A stretch of DNA of 64,000 bases from Hyphomicrobiales bacterium (GTDB taxonomy: Bacteria; Pseudomonadota; Alphaproteobacteria; Rhizobiales; Rhizobiaceae): contig UBWZ01000010.1 in assembly GCA_900469345.1 (NCBI GenBank), positions 62,001 through 126,000 on the forward strand, given 5' to 3'. The notes under the pieces were generated by a model. It saw only the letters and a program-made list of their open reading frames with translations. It was not told the origin of the DNA and searched no databases. A program made the translations under genes and the position numbers. Below, piece after piece: positions 8,276 to 17,158 of this stretch; within the stretch, counting starts at the first letter, position 1; every line of letters starts with the position of its first letter.

Positions 8276-9319
8276 TCAGATCGGCATTGGAAACTGGCGA
8301 TGGATCTTTGCAATGCCGGCCAGAACCTCTTTAGACAAGACAAGGTCGGCTGCGCCGACATCCGTCTTCAGCTGTTCCATGGTCGTCGCGCCGATGATGA
8401 CGGACGCCATGAACGGACGGCTGAGGCAGAAGGCGAGCGCCATCTGCGCAAGATCGAGCCCGTGCGCTTCCGCGAGCTGGCGATAGGCGGCGACGGCCGG
8501 CTCCTGCAGCGGCTGCAGGCGGCCACCGAGATCCGTGTTGATGCTGCCACGCGACCCTACCGGCTTGGCCCCGTCGAGGTACTTGCCGGTGAGCAGCCCG
8601 GCCGCCAGCGGCGAATAGGCCAGCAGGCCGACATCCTCGTGATGCGAGACCTCGGCCATGTCGAGGTCGAACGCCCGGTAGAGCAGATTGTATTCGTTCT
8701 GGATCGAGACGACGCGCGGCAGGCCCTTGGCCTCGGCGGTCTGCACATATTTCTGGGTACCCCAGGCCGTCTCGTTGGAAAGCCCGATCGCGCCGATCTT
8801 GCCCTGCCTGACGAGATCGCTGGCAGTCTCGAGGATCTGCAGGATGGCCGCCGTTGCCGCGGCCCGATCCTGGGTGCTCGCGTCGAAGCTCCAGACACCG
8901 CGGAAATGGTAGTGGCCGCGGCTCGGCCAGTGGATCTGGTAGAGGTCGATATGGTCGGTCTGCAGGCGGCGAAGGCTGGCGTCGACCGCCTGCCGCATGG
9001 TTTCGGGCGTGATGTCCTGGCCGTCCCGGATATGCGGCCTGCCGCTGCCGGCGATCTTGGAGGCGAGCACGATCTCGCCGCGCTTGCCGCTCTTCTTCAG
9101 CCAGCTGCCGATGAACGCCTCGGTTCGACCATAGGTCTCGGCGCTGACGGGCGTCGTCGGGTAGAGCTCGGCCGTGTCGAAGAAGTTGACGCCGTGGTCG
9201 ACCGCCCAGTCCATTTGCTCGTGAGCCTGTGCCTCGCTGTTTTGCGAGCCCCATGTCATCGTGCCGAGGCAGATCTCCGACACCGAGAGTTCGGTGCGTC
9301 CAAGTTTGCGGTATTTCAT
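8276..9319 (-). CDS. tas: aldo/keto reductase, Tas-like
   Basis: 347-aa NADP(H)-dependent oxidoreductase of the AKR TIM-barrel family. It closely follows E. coli Tas in sequence pattern: KLGRTELSVSEICLGTMTWG at the N-terminus, then TAELYP carrying the catalytic Tyr, SLRRLQTDHIDLYQIHWP, IGLSNETAWG, and SVIIGATTMEQLKTD at the end. The start MKYRKLGR at 9319 is chosen because upstream residues in the frame do not fit the family. The substrate is not determined. It is divergent from fabD. Confidence 0.88.
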   Translation of the reverse strand: MKYRKLGRTELSVSEICLGTMTWGSQNSEAQAHEQMDWAVDHGVNFFDTAELYPTTPVSAETYGRTEAFIGSWLKKSGKRGEIVLASKIAGSGRPHIRDGQDITPETMRQAVDASLRRLQTDHIDLYQIHWPSRGHYHFRGVWSFDASTQDRAAATAAILQILETASDLVRQGKIGAIGLSNETAWGTQKYVQTAEAKGLPRVVSIQNEYNLLYRAFDLDMAEVSHHEDVGLLAYSPLAAGLLTGKYLDGAKPVGSRGSINTDLGGRLQPLQEPAVAAYRQLAEAHGLDLAQMALAFCLSRPFMASVIIGATTMEQLKTDVGAADLVLSKEVLAGIAKIHRQFPMPI

Positions 9320-9484
9320 GGCAAAGCATCCCTGCAGGAAAATTGCGGCGGACTTTACGGGCGAATTGCTGCAGCGCAAGGGGCAAAAAGCCCTGTCCGA
9401 CGCGCGGCTCAAGCCCGGCAGCGCTTGACACCCGGAGCGGGAATGTGAATGGAAAGGCAAAACATAAGGGAAGGAAACCATCCC

Positions 9485-10429
9485 ATGAGCATCGCATTCA
9501 CGTTTCCGGGGCAGGGCAGCCAGTCGGTCGGCATGGGCAAGGACCTTGCCGAGGCCTTTCCCGAGGCGCGCGCCGTTTTCGACGAAGTGGACGAGGCGCT
9601 GGGCCAGAAGCTCTCCGACGTCATGTGGAATGGCCCGGAAGAGACGCTGACGCTGACCGCCAATGCGCAGCCGGCGCTGATGGCCGTTTCCATGTCGGTC
9701 GTCCGCGTCCTTGAGGCGCGCGGCGTCAAGCTCGCCGACAAGGTCGCCTTCGTCGCCGGACATTCGCTCGGCGAATATTCCGCCCTCTGCGCGGCCGGGA
9801 CGTTCTCGCTCGCAGACACCGCGCGCCTTCTGCGCATCCGCGGCGACGCCATGCAGACCGCCGTGCCGGTGGGGCAGGGCGCCATGGCGGCGATCATCGG
9901 GCTTGAGTATGCCGATGTCGAGGCGGCCTGCGCCGCGGCGCGCGCCGATGGCATCTGTCAGATCGCCAACGACAACGGCGGCGGCCAGCTGGTCATCTCC
10001 GGCTCGAAGGCAGCGGTCGAGAAGGCTGCGGCGCTCGCCACGGACAAGGGTGCCAAGCGCGCCATCATGTTGCCGGTTTCTGCGCCTTTCCATAGCGACC
10101 TGATGGCGCCGGCCGCGGACGCCATGCGCCATGCGCTGGATAAGGTCGAGAAGAGCAACCCCGTCGTGCCCGTGATCGCCAATGTCAGGGCGGTGCCGGT
10201 CTATGATGCCGACGAGATCGCCAAGCTGCTGGTCAGCCAGGTGACCGGCCAGGTGCGCTGGCGCGAAACGGTGGAATGGTTCGGCGCAAACGGTGTCGGC
10301 ACGCTCTACGAACTCGGGTCGGGCAAGGTCCTCACGGGGCTCGCCCGTCGCATCGACAAGAACATTGCCGGCATCGCCGTGAATTCGCCGGCCGACATCG
10401 ACGCGGCGCTCGCCGCGCTGCTCGGCTGA
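9485..10429 (+). CDS. fabD: malonyl-CoA:ACP transacylase FabD
   Basis: Transfers malonyl from CoA to acyl carrier protein in type II fatty acid synthesis. 314 aa, normal length. The start SIAFTFPGQGSQSVGMGK is the family N-terminus, and the catalytic serine sits in GHSLGE (Ser94). His203 in APFHSDLM is the likely partner. ATG 9485 has the purine-rich GGGAAGGAAA upstream, so an earlier in-frame ATG at 9449 is rejected. It is the first gene of fabD-fabG-acpP-fabF. Confidence 0.97.
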   Translation: MSIAFTFPGQGSQSVGMGKDLAEAFPEARAVFDEVDEALGQKLSDVMWNGPEETLTLTANAQPALMAVSMSVVRVLEARGVKLADKVAFVAGHSLGEYSALCAAGTFSLADTARLLRIRGDAMQTAVPVGQGAMAAIIGLEYADVEAACAAARADGICQIANDNGGGQLVISGSKAAVEKAAALATDKGAKRAIMLPVSAPFHSDLMAPAADAMRHALDKVEKSNPVVPVIANVRAVPVYDADEIAKLLVSQVTGQVRWRETVEWFGANGVGTLYELGSGKVLTGLARRIDKNIAGIAVNSPADIDAALAALLG

Positions 10430-10444
10430 TTTATCAGCGTCTCA

Positions 10445-10472
10445 GCGACCACGCGGCGATCCGCGCGGTCGC
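10445..10472. promoter_or_regulatory. hairpin in the fabD-fabG gap
   Basis: A 12-bp stem with a single mismatch (10445-10456 against 10461-10472) and a CGAT loop lies between fabD and fabG. It has no T-run, so it is more likely an mRNA stability or partial-attenuation element than a terminator. Confidence 0.45.
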
Positions 10473-10511
10473 CGCGGCGTTTGCGCCCCATGCGCAGGAA
10501 GGAACAGGATC

Positions 10512-11249
10512 ATGTTTGACTTGACGGGCCGCAAGGCCCTGGTGACCGGCGCGACCGGCGGCCTCGGAGAAGAAATCGCACGGACGCTGCACCGCCAGGG
10601 TGCGATCGTTGGCCTGCACGGCACCCGCGTCGAAAAACTGGAAGCGCTGGCGACCGAACTCGGCGACCGCGTCCATGTCTTTGCCGCCAATCTGTCCGAC
10701 CGCGCCGACGTCAAGGCGCTCGGCGAAAAGGCGGAAGCCGATCTCGGCGGCGTCGACATCCTGGTCAACAATGCCGGCATCACCAAGGACGGCCTGTTCG
10801 TCCGCATGACGGACGAGGACTGGGATAATGTCCTGGAGGTCAACCTGACCGCCGCCTTCCGCCTGACGCGCGAACTGACCCATCCGATGATGCGTCGCCG
10901 CCACGGCCGCATCATCAACATCACCTCGGTCGTCGCCGTCACCGGCAATCCCGGCCAGGCCAATTACTGCGCCTCGAAGGCCGGCATGATCGGCTTTTCG
11001 AAATCGCTGGCGCAGGAAATTGCCACCCGCAACGTGACCGTCAACTGCGTCGCGCCCGGCTTTATCGAATCCGCCATGACCGGCAAGCTGAACGACAAGC
11101 AGAAGGATGCCATCCTCGGCGCCATCCCCATGAAGCGCATGGGCGTCGGTGCCGACATCGCCGCTGCGGTCCTTTATCTCGCCTCCAACGAAGCCGGCTA
11201 CGTTACGGGACAGACCGTCCACGTCAACGGCGGCATGGCGATGATCTGA
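10512..11249 (+). CDS. fabG: 3-oxoacyl-ACP reductase FabG
   Basis: NADPH-dependent reduction of beta-ketoacyl-ACP in fatty acid elongation. 245 aa, classical short-chain dehydrogenase. The Rossmann glycine motif TGATGGLGEEIA is at the N-terminus and NNAGITKD follows. The catalytic triad is Ser139, Tyr152 and Lys156 (YCASK). The C-terminus has GQTVHVNGGMAMI, typical of FabG. It lies between fabD and acpP with a good GGAACAGG ribosome-binding site. Confidence 0.97.
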   Translation: MFDLTGRKALVTGATGGLGEEIARTLHRQGAIVGLHGTRVEKLEALATELGDRVHVFAANLSDRADVKALGEKAEADLGGVDILVNNAGITKDGLFVRMTDEDWDNVLEVNLTAAFRLTRELTHPMMRRRHGRIINITSVVAVTGNPGQANYCASKAGMIGFSKSLAQEIATRNVTVNCVAPGFIESAMTGKLNDKQKDAILGAIPMKRMGVGADIAAAVLYLASNEAGYVTGQTVHVNGGMAMI

Positions 11250-11364
11250 GCCGCGGCAAGCCTGTTGGAAACTCTGCTGCAAATGCCTGTTGGTCCGGGC
11301 GCAGCGGAACAGATTCTGGCTTTGCTCAACCGTCAAAGCGTGTTAAGCGGGCCATGACTATCAA

Positions 11365-11394
11365 TGGTCACCCCTAGATGCAGGCCGTTATAAT
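11365..11394 (+). promoter_or_regulatory. predicted acpP promoter
   Basis: A consensus TATAAT -10 (11389-11394) lies 18 bp downstream of TGGTCA (11365-11370), in the 281-bp gap between fabG and acpP. An independent promoter fits the much higher demand for acyl carrier protein. Confidence 0.6.
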
Positions 11395-11486
11395 GTGTGA
11401 AAGCGTTATCTCTGGAACCTGACGAGGGCGAACGGGTTTGCCTGCATCGCCGCTCTCGAAGCGGTAATTGCGGGTTGTAACAGGGT

Positions 11487-11505
11487 CGGATGCTAGGAGC
11501 ATCCG
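11487..11505 (+). promoter_or_regulatory. 5' UTR hairpin upstream of acpP
   Basis: An 8-bp perfect stem (11487-11494 with 11498-11505) with an AGG loop ends about 25 nt before the acpP start, just before the AGAGAAAAGG-rich ribosome-binding region. It probably protects or structures the abundant acpP mRNA. Confidence 0.5.
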
Positions 11506-11530
11506 GAGAGAAAAGGTCGAGGAAACCGAC

Positions 11531-11767
11531 ATGAGCGATATCGCAGAACGCGTGAAGAAAATTGTTGTTGACCATCTCGGCGTCGATGCCGACAAGGTTG
11601 TCGAAGGCGCAAGCTTCATCGACGATCTCGGCGCGGACTCGCTTGATACCGTCGAACTGGTAATGGCCTTCGAAGAAGAATTCGGTGTTGAAATCCCGGA
11701 CGACGCTGCCGATTCCATCCTGACCGTCGGCGACGCGGTCAAGTTCATCGAGAAGGCTCAGGCCTGA
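11531..11767 (+). CDS. acpP: acyl carrier protein
   Basis: 78-aa acidic carrier that holds growing acyl chains on a 4'-phosphopantetheine arm attached to Ser37, in the canonical [18 protein letters not shown] motif. Start ATG 11531 gives [17 protein letters not shown], the conserved N-terminus; an earlier in-frame start is rejected. It partners with FabD, FabG and FabF encoded alongside, and in rhizobia also supplies lipid A and phospholipid synthesis. It has its own predicted promoter and is followed by a weak terminator. Confidence 0.98.
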   Translation: MSDIAERVKKIVVDHLGVDADKVVEGASFIDDLGADSLDTVELVMAFEEEFGVEIPDDAADSILTVGDAVKFIEKAQA

Positions 11768-11816
11768 TCGATACCATAGTCGGAAAGCGGTCCGGTTTCG
11801 GACCCAGTTTCCAGTC

Positions 11817-11840
11817 ACGGCCCGCTCGTTCGGGCCGTTT
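11817..11840 (+). terminator. weak terminator / attenuator between acpP and fabF
   Basis: An 8-bp stem (11817-11824 with 11831-11838) and a short T-stretch follow acpP. A smaller hairpin (11789-11794 with 11799-11804) precedes it. Together they probably reduce read-through from the highly transcribed acpP into fabF. Confidence 0.5.
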
Positions 11841-11878
11841 CAGCAATTAGAACAGATAATTCGGGGTGGACGCTGGCG

Positions 11879-13141
11879 ATGAGGCGTGTCGTTATCACCG
11901 GTACCGGCATGGTATCTCCTCTGGGGTGCGGAACTGAGATCAGTTGGACCCGTCTTCTGGCCGGGCAAAATTCCGCCCGCCTCGTCACGGAATTCGAAGT
12001 CGAGGACCTTCCCGCCAAGATCGCCTGCCGCATTCCGGTCGGCGACGGCACCGACGGCACGTTCAATGTCGATCAGTGGATGGAGCCGAAGGAACAGCGC
12101 AAGGTCGACCCCTTCATCATCTATGGTGTCGCGGCAGCCGAAATGGCGCTGGAGGATGCCGGCTGGCATCCGAAGACCGACGAGGATCAGATCGCCACCG
12201 GCGTTCTGATCGGCTCCGGCATCGGCGGCCTGGACGGCATTGTCGAGGCCGGCTACACGCTGCGCGACAAGGGCCCGCGCCGCATTTCGCCTTTCTTCAT
12301 TCCCGGTCGCCTGATCAATCTTGTCTCCGGCCAGGTTTCGATCCGCCACAAGCTGCGCGGTCCCAACCATTCCGTCGTCACCGCCTGTTCCACCGGCGCC
12401 CATGCGATCGGCGACGCTGCGCGCCTGATCATGCTCGGCGACGCGGACGTCATGGTGGCCGGCGGTGCGGAATCGCCGATCTGCCGGATCTCGCTTGCCG
12501 GCTTTGCCGCATGCAAGGCGCTGTCGACCCAGCATAACGACGAGCCGTTGAAGGCATCGCGTCCTTACGACCGCGACCGTGACGGCTTCGTCATGGGCGA
12601 GGGTGCCGGCATCGTCGTCCTCGAAGAACTGGAGCACGCCAAGGCGCGCGGCGCCAAGATCTATGCGGAAGTGGTGGGCTACGGTCTGTCCGGCGACGCG
12701 TTCCACATCACCGCACCATCCGAGGACGGCGACGGCGCGTTCCGCTGCATGACCTCGGCGCTGAAGCGCGCAGGGCTTGCCGCATCCGACATCGACTACA
12801 TCAATGCGCATGGTACATCGACCATGGCCGACACGATCGAGCTCGGCGCAGTCGAGCGCCTGGTCGGCGAGTCGGCATCGCGCATTTCGATGTCCTCGAC
12901 CAAGTCCGCAATCGGCCATCTGCTCGGTGCGGCCGGTGCCGTCGAGGCGATCTTTTCGGCGCTTGCCATCCGCGACAACATCGCTCCGCCGACCCTCAAC
13001 CTCGACAATCCGGACGTCGAGACGGCCATCGACCTGGTGCCGCACACGGCCCGCAAGCGCGAGATCAACGTGGCGCTGTCCAACTCCTTCGGGTTTGGCG
13101 GCACCAATGCGTCGCTGGTCCTCCGGCGCTACGAGGCGTAA
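11879..13141 (+). CDS. fabF: beta-ketoacyl-ACP synthase II FabF
   Basis: Condenses malonyl-ACP with acyl-ACP and is important for temperature-dependent unsaturated chain elongation. 420 aa, thiolase fold. Catalytic Cys170 is in VVTACSTGAHAIGDAA; the two active-site His residues are in NAHGTSTMADTIE (His311) and KSAIGHLLGAAG (His347). The C-terminal NSFGFGGTNASLVL is intact. The start MRRVVITGTGMVSPLG matches the family. It ends the fab cluster and lies 124 bp before mltG. Confidence 0.97.
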   Translation: MRRVVITGTGMVSPLGCGTEISWTRLLAGQNSARLVTEFEVEDLPAKIACRIPVGDGTDGTFNVDQWMEPKEQRKVDPFIIYGVAAAEMALEDAGWHPKTDEDQIATGVLIGSGIGGLDGIVEAGYTLRDKGPRRISPFFIPGRLINLVSGQVSIRHKLRGPNHSVVTACSTGAHAIGDAARLIMLGDADVMVAGGAESPICRISLAGFAACKALSTQHNDEPLKASRPYDRDRDGFVMGEGAGIVVLEELEHAKARGAKIYAEVVGYGLSGDAFHITAPSEDGDGAFRCMTSALKRAGLAASDIDYINAHGTSTMADTIELGAVERLVGESASRISMSSTKSAIGHLLGAAGAVEAIFSALAIRDNIAPPTLNLDNPDVETAIDLVPHTARKREINVALSNSFGFGGTNASLVLRRYEA

Positions 13142-13148
13142 ACTACCG

Positions 13149-13168
13149 CGGCCGGTGAAAGCCGGCCG
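13149..13168 (+). promoter_or_regulatory. short GC hairpin after fabF
   Basis: A perfect 7-bp stem (13149-13155 with 13162-13168) lies just after the fabF stop. No T-run follows, so its termination strength is doubtful. Confidence 0.35.
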
Positions 13169-13265
13169 AGCTGCCCGGGGGCCGGCTCTTCGCTTGTCGG
13201 ACCTGTTTTTTGCCGCATTGCTTGGTCAAACAGCAGACGACGGTTGAGTAAAATGGGGGAGAGCC

Positions 13266-14462
13266 TTGAGCAATACCAGTAACATAGGCGATCTTCCTCC
13301 CGGCAGGGAGCGTGGCCCGATCATTCCGAAGTCGCCCAATGAAGCGCTCAAGCCGGAACGCGTGCCGGAGCCGCCGCGTCGGTCCCGCAAGGCGCGCAGC
13401 CAGCTGGTCATCTTCCTCAATTTCGTGATGACGATGATCGTCGTGATCTGCGTGGTCGTGGTCGCCGGCGCGTACTACCTGATCCGCAACTTCCAGGCGG
13501 ACGGACCACTGGAAACCAACACCCATTTCGTCGTCCGGCCCGGCAACGGGCTGACCGAAATCGCTGCCAATCTCGAGCGCAACAATATCATCTCCGACGC
13601 CCGCGTGTTCCGCTATGTGACCGCGACCTACATGCGCAAGGGCGAGACGCTGAAGGCGGGCGAATACGACATCAAGGCGCGCGCCTCGATGAAGGACGTC
13701 ATGGAGACGCTGGAATCGGGCAAGTCGATCCTCTATTCCGTGGTCCTGCCCGAAGGCCTGACGGTCCGCCAGATGATGCTGCGGCTGGCCGAGGATCCGG
13801 TTTTGGAAGGCGATCTGCCGGCGGAGGTCCCCATCGAAGGCAGCCTGCGGCCCGATACGTATAAATATTCGCGCGGCACCAAGCGCGCCGAGATCCTCTC
13901 GCAGATGCGCGCGGCCCAGCAGAAGCTGGTCGATCAGATCTGGGAAAAGCGGGATCCCGACCTGCCGATCAAATCCAAGGAAGAGTTCGTCGTGCTGGCG
14001 TCCATCGTCGAGAAGGAAACCGGCAAGGAGGACGAGCGCGCGCATGTGGCGTCGGTCTTCCTCAACCGGATGCAGAAGGGCATGCGCCTGCAGTCCGACC
14101 CGACGATTGTCTACGGCCTGTTCGGCGGTGAGGGCAAACCCTCCGACCGGCCGATCTACAGGTCGGATCTCACCAAGCAGACGCCCTACAATACCTACCT
14201 GATCAAGGGGCTGCCGCCCACGCCGATCGCCAATCCGGGCCGTGCGGCGCTGGAAGCGGTTGCCAATCCGTGGCGCACCAGCGATCTCTACTTCGTGGCG
14301 GACGGCACCGGCGGGCACGTGTTTGCCTCCTCGCTGGACGAGCACAACGCCAATGTGCGCCGGTGGCGCAAGGTCGAGGGCGAGCGGGCGGCCGGCGCCA
14401 ACGAGGTGGTCGACGGCCAGCCGGATGGCGAAGAGGCCGAAAAGCCGCCCAAGGGCAACTGA
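13266..14462 (+). CDS. mltG: endolytic murein transglycosylase MltG
   Basis: Inner-membrane lytic transglycosylase that cuts nascent glycan strands and sets peptidoglycan chain length. 398 aa, with an N-terminal cytoplasmic Pro/Arg-rich segment and one membrane helix around residues 38-62. A LysM-like region follows (FVVRPGNGLTEIAANLERNN), then the YceG domain. The catalytic Glu sits in ASIVEKETGKEDERAHVASVF; the QSDPTIVYGL and NTYLIKGLPPTPIANPG motifs are intact. Translation starts at TTG 13266, after GGGGGAG; no ATG fits. It is between fabF and yicC, as in related genomes. Confidence 0.93.
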   Translation: MSNTSNIGDLPPGRERGPIIPKSPNEALKPERVPEPPRRSRKARSQLVIFLNFVMTMIVVICVVVVAGAYYLIRNFQADGPLETNTHFVVRPGNGLTEIAANLERNNIISDARVFRYVTATYMRKGETLKAGEYDIKARASMKDVMETLESGKSILYSVVLPEGLTVRQMMLRLAEDPVLEGDLPAEVPIEGSLRPDTYKYSRGTKRAEILSQMRAAQQKLVDQIWEKRDPDLPIKSKEEFVVLASIVEKETGKEDERAHVASVFLNRMQKGMRLQSDPTIVYGLFGGEGKPSDRPIYRSDLTKQTPYNTYLIKGLPPTPIANPGRAALEAVANPWRTSDLYFVADGTGGHVFASSLDEHNANVRRWRKVEGERAAGANEVVDGQPDGEEAEKPPKGN

Positions 14463-14570
14463 ACCGGTCCTTCGGCGCGGGCATGACATGTGACCTGGGC
14501 AAATGCAGCAGTGCGGGGGGCAGGTCCGGGAGACCGGGCCCGCCGCTCCTGAAACCTTCTGGAGAGGCCG

Positions 14571-15458
14571 ATGAGATTGCAGTCCATGACGGGTTTTGCC
14601 CGGGCTGAGGGATCGAGCGGGCGCACTCGCTTTGTCTGGGAACTGCGATCGGTCAACGGTAAGGGTCTCGACGTGCGTCTGAGGCTGCCCGCCGGCATGG
14701 AGCGACTGGAGCAGGACGTGCGCCAGAGGGTCGGCGAACGTCTCTCGCGCGGCAATCTGCAGGTCGGCCTCAGCGTCGCGGTAACGGAAGCGGCGATCGA
14801 GGCGGTGCTCAACCGCGACGCGCTCTCGGCCGTTCTCGCCTTGCGCGAAGAACTGGGCGATCTGGTCGATCGCGGTCCTCTCAAACTCGACACGCTGCTC
14901 GGTATTCGCGGGCTGGTCGATATCCGCGAAGCCGCTGAAGACGAGGATGCGGTTGCCGCGCGTGACGCGGCCATCCTGGAGAGCCTCGGCCAGGCCCTGT
15001 CGCATCTGGAAGACATGCGCCGCAGCGAAGGCGACGCGCTGAAGACGGTCCTGCTTGGCCAGATCGCCCGGATTGCCGAGCTGACGGCGGTGGTGGAAAA
15101 CGATCCGTCCCGCAGCCCCGAGGAAATTGGCCGGCGTCTGATGGCCCAGCTTGCGGCGCTGCTGCAGGACGGGGCCACGCTCGATCGCGACCGTCTCTAC
15201 GCCGAGGCGGCGCTGCTCGCCACCCGCAGCGACCTGTGCGAAGAGATCGACCGGCTGAAGGCCCATGTGGCTGCCGCCCGCGAGCTTCTCGACAAAGGTG
15301 GCCCGGTCGGCCGCCGTCTGGATTTCCTTGCACAGGAATTTAACCGGGAATCGAATACGGTCTGTTCCAAATCGAATTCCGCTGCGGTAACCGCTGCAGG
15401 AATAGAATTGAAAGTGGTCATCGACCAGTTCCGCGAACAGGTCCAGAATCTGGAGTAG
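14571..15458 (+). CDS. yicC: YicC family endoribonuclease-like protein
   Basis: 295 aa with the family N-terminus LQSMTGFARAEG and the C-terminal segment KGGPVGRRLDFLAQEFNRES that defines YicC proteins. E. coli YicC and its relatives are linked to RNA degradation and stationary-phase growth. The protein is rich in coiled helix in the middle. The start has GGAGAGG seven bases upstream. It is followed after 3 bp by gmk, so the two are cotranscribed. Confidence 0.93.
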   Translation: MRLQSMTGFARAEGSSGRTRFVWELRSVNGKGLDVRLRLPAGMERLEQDVRQRVGERLSRGNLQVGLSVAVTEAAIEAVLNRDALSAVLALREELGDLVDRGPLKLDTLLGIRGLVDIREAAEDEDAVAARDAAILESLGQALSHLEDMRRSEGDALKTVLLGQIARIAELTAVVENDPSRSPEEIGRRLMAQLAALLQDGATLDRDRLYAEAALLATRSDLCEEIDRLKAHVAAARELLDKGGPVGRRLDFLAQEFNRESNTVCSKSNSAAVTAAGIELKVVIDQFREQVQNLE

Positions 15459-15461
15459 CCA

Positions 15462-16127
15462 ATGAGCCCGGCCCCCACATCCACGCCTGTGAAGATTGCC
15501 CGGCGCGGATTGATGCTGGTTCTCTCATCGCCGTCCGGTGCCGGCAAGTCGACGATCGCGCGCAACCTGCTCGAAAACGACCACAGCCTGGAGATCTCGG
15601 TCAGCGTCACGACCCGCCAGCGGCGTCCAAGCGAGATTGCCGGCAAGCACTACCACTTCATCAGCCCGCGGGAGTTCGAGCGGTTGCGGGATTCCGATGC
15701 CCTGCTGGAATGGGCAGAAGTGCACGGCAATTTCTACGGGACCCCGCGCGAGCCGGTCGAGGCCGCCATGGCCGACGGCCGCGACATGCTGTTCGACATC
15801 GACTGGCAGGGCGCCCGGCAGCTGCAGGAAAAGATGAAGGCCGATGTCGTCTCCATCTTCGTGCTGCCGCCCAGCATGACCGAGCTACAGTCGCGCCTGC
15901 ACCGCCGCGCCGAGGATTCCGAGGAAGTGATCCGTACGCGCCTGCTCAATTCGCGTGCCGAGATAGAGCACTGGCGGGAATACGACTATGTCATCGTCAA
16001 CGACGACCTCGACAACGCCTTCCACTCGGTCGGCAATATCGTCGGCGCCGAACGTATCCGCCGCGACCGCCGCCACGGCCTGTTCGACTTCGTCAACCAC
16101 CTGCTGACCGAAGAGCCGGCGCTCTGA
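15462..16127 (+). CDS. gmk: guanylate kinase
   Basis: Phosphorylates GMP to GDP with ATP. 221 aa, standard length. P-loop [10 protein letters not shown] is near residue 23. The GMP-binding region [21 protein letters not shown] follows, then [15 protein letters not shown], then [11 protein letters not shown] and the lid [14 protein letters not shown]. It lies immediately after yicC, with the ribosome-binding site inside the end of yicC (TGGAG). Confidence 0.97.
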   Translation: MSPAPTSTPVKIARRGLMLVLSSPSGAGKSTIARNLLENDHSLEISVSVTTRQRRPSEIAGKHYHFISPREFERLRDSDALLEWAEVHGNFYGTPREPVEAAMADGRDMLFDIDWQGARQLQEKMKADVVSIFVLPPSMTELQSRLHRRAEDSEEVIRTRLLNSRAEIEHWREYDYVIVNDDLDNAFHSVGNIVGAERIRRDRRHGLFDFVNHLLTEEPAL

Positions 16128-16479
16128 TCGCCGCCCCGCGCGGACTGCTGCTGCAGCCTTGAATTGAGCATCGCCGCGCGATTTTAACGCCGGGCTTGCG
16201 CAATGGTTAACACGTCGTTGATTCGACGGGCGTCAACCCTCACTTCTTCCTCCTCACGGATCGCTTTGCCGCGGCGGGCAAATTGCGATAGTGATTCCGA
16301 TGTCGCCCGCGTGTCAAAGGCGCGTCCGCTGCAGGCTCAATGCCTCGGCGGTCGATGCGTACGCAGTTTCTTCCCGTCTCTTGCATGAGGCATCGCCGCG
16401 TCAAAGCGCGGCGTGGGCGATGACGCATTGCGCCCGGCGGTCAGCACTCTCCCTCGACACGAGGTCCCAGGAGGCAACA
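16128..16479 (+). other. 352-bp gene-free region upstream of the EF-hand gene
   Basis: No convincing coding sequence is present; a frame from 16291 is open but has no family-like residues and no ribosome-binding site. A small dyad (CGTCG-6-CGACG) occurs around 16212-16227, but no strong promoter pair stands out. It presumably holds the promoter of the EF-hand gene. Confidence 0.4.
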
Positions 16480-17091
16480 TTGACCAGCATTTCGTCCTTA
16501 TCGACAACCACCCAGACGACCTACCGACTGAGCCTCGATACCAATGGTGACGGCACCGTCTCGGCCGATGAGCTGGCGGCATCCAAAACCTCGGGGTCGT
16601 CTTCGAAATCATCCTCGACCGCGTCGGACAGCGGCGACGGCGGCTCCAGCGCCGATCTGCTTGCCAAGCTGTCGTCCATCATCATGGCCATGCTTCTGCA
16701 GATGGGCAGTAGCAGCGACGGCTCCGATGACACCTCGAGCGGAGAACCCGGATCCGGCGACAGCGCGCCGCAGCAGCTCTCCGTATCCGACCTCGACACC
16801 GATGGGGACGGCAAGGTCAGCGCCACGGAATTTGCCGCCGCCAAGCCCGACGACGTCACGGACGAGATGTCCGCCGAGCTCTTCGCAAAGCTCGACAGCG
16901 ACGGCAACGGTGCGGTCGACGAGACGGAACTGCAGGCCATGCAGCAGGGGCCGGAAGCCGCCCAGGCGGACGATGCTTCGACCTCGAGCGCGCTGGATCA
17001 GTTGATGGAGCAGATCCAGGCGATCGCCCGGCAGTATCTGCAGGACATGGATGACGATACCGGTGCTGCCACGCAGGTTGCGAGGCTTTGA
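16480..17091 (+). CDS. EF-hand calcium-binding protein with Ser-rich linker
   Basis: 203 aa from TTG 16480, which has AGGAGG five bases upstream. Three EF-hand loops are visible: DTNGDGTVSADE, DTDGDGKVSATE and DSDGNGAVDETE, each with Asp/Asn at coordinating positions and a Glu at position 12. Between the first and second is a low-complexity linker rich in Ser, Asp and Gly, with a hydrophobic stretch LLAKLSSIIMAMLLQMG. The C-terminus is helical and acidic. There is no classical signal peptide. Rhizobial EF-hand proteins such as calsymin are exported, but homology to it is not shown. It is monocistronic, between gmk and rsmA. Confidence 0.75.
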   Translation: MTSISSLSTTTQTTYRLSLDTNGDGTVSADELAASKTSGSSSKSSSTASDSGDGGSSADLLAKLSSIIMAMLLQMGSSSDGSDDTSSGEPGSGDSAPQQLSVSDLDTDGDGKVSATEFAAAKPDDVTDEMSAELFAKLDSDGNGAVDETELQAMQQGPEAAQADDASTSSALDQLMEQIQAIARQYLQDMDDDTGAATQVARL

Positions 17092-17158
17092 GCCTTCGCG
17101 GCTGATCCCGAACTGAAGCCATCTGCCATGGTCGCCGCGGAAACGGCGGCCGAAGCCT

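Noticed and set aside
8117-9448. 443-codon plus-strand frame over the aldo/keto reductase gene
   Set aside because: Antisense to a clear Tas-like protein; composition is Arg/Ala-rich shadow sequence.
13143-15266. 707-codon minus-strand frame across mltG and yicC
   Set aside because: Antisense to two well-conserved proteins; no recognisable domain.
16200-16230. TTAA pair and small dyads as a CtrA site
   Set aside because: The spacing of the TTAA half-sites is not 7 bp, so the CtrA consensus is not met.
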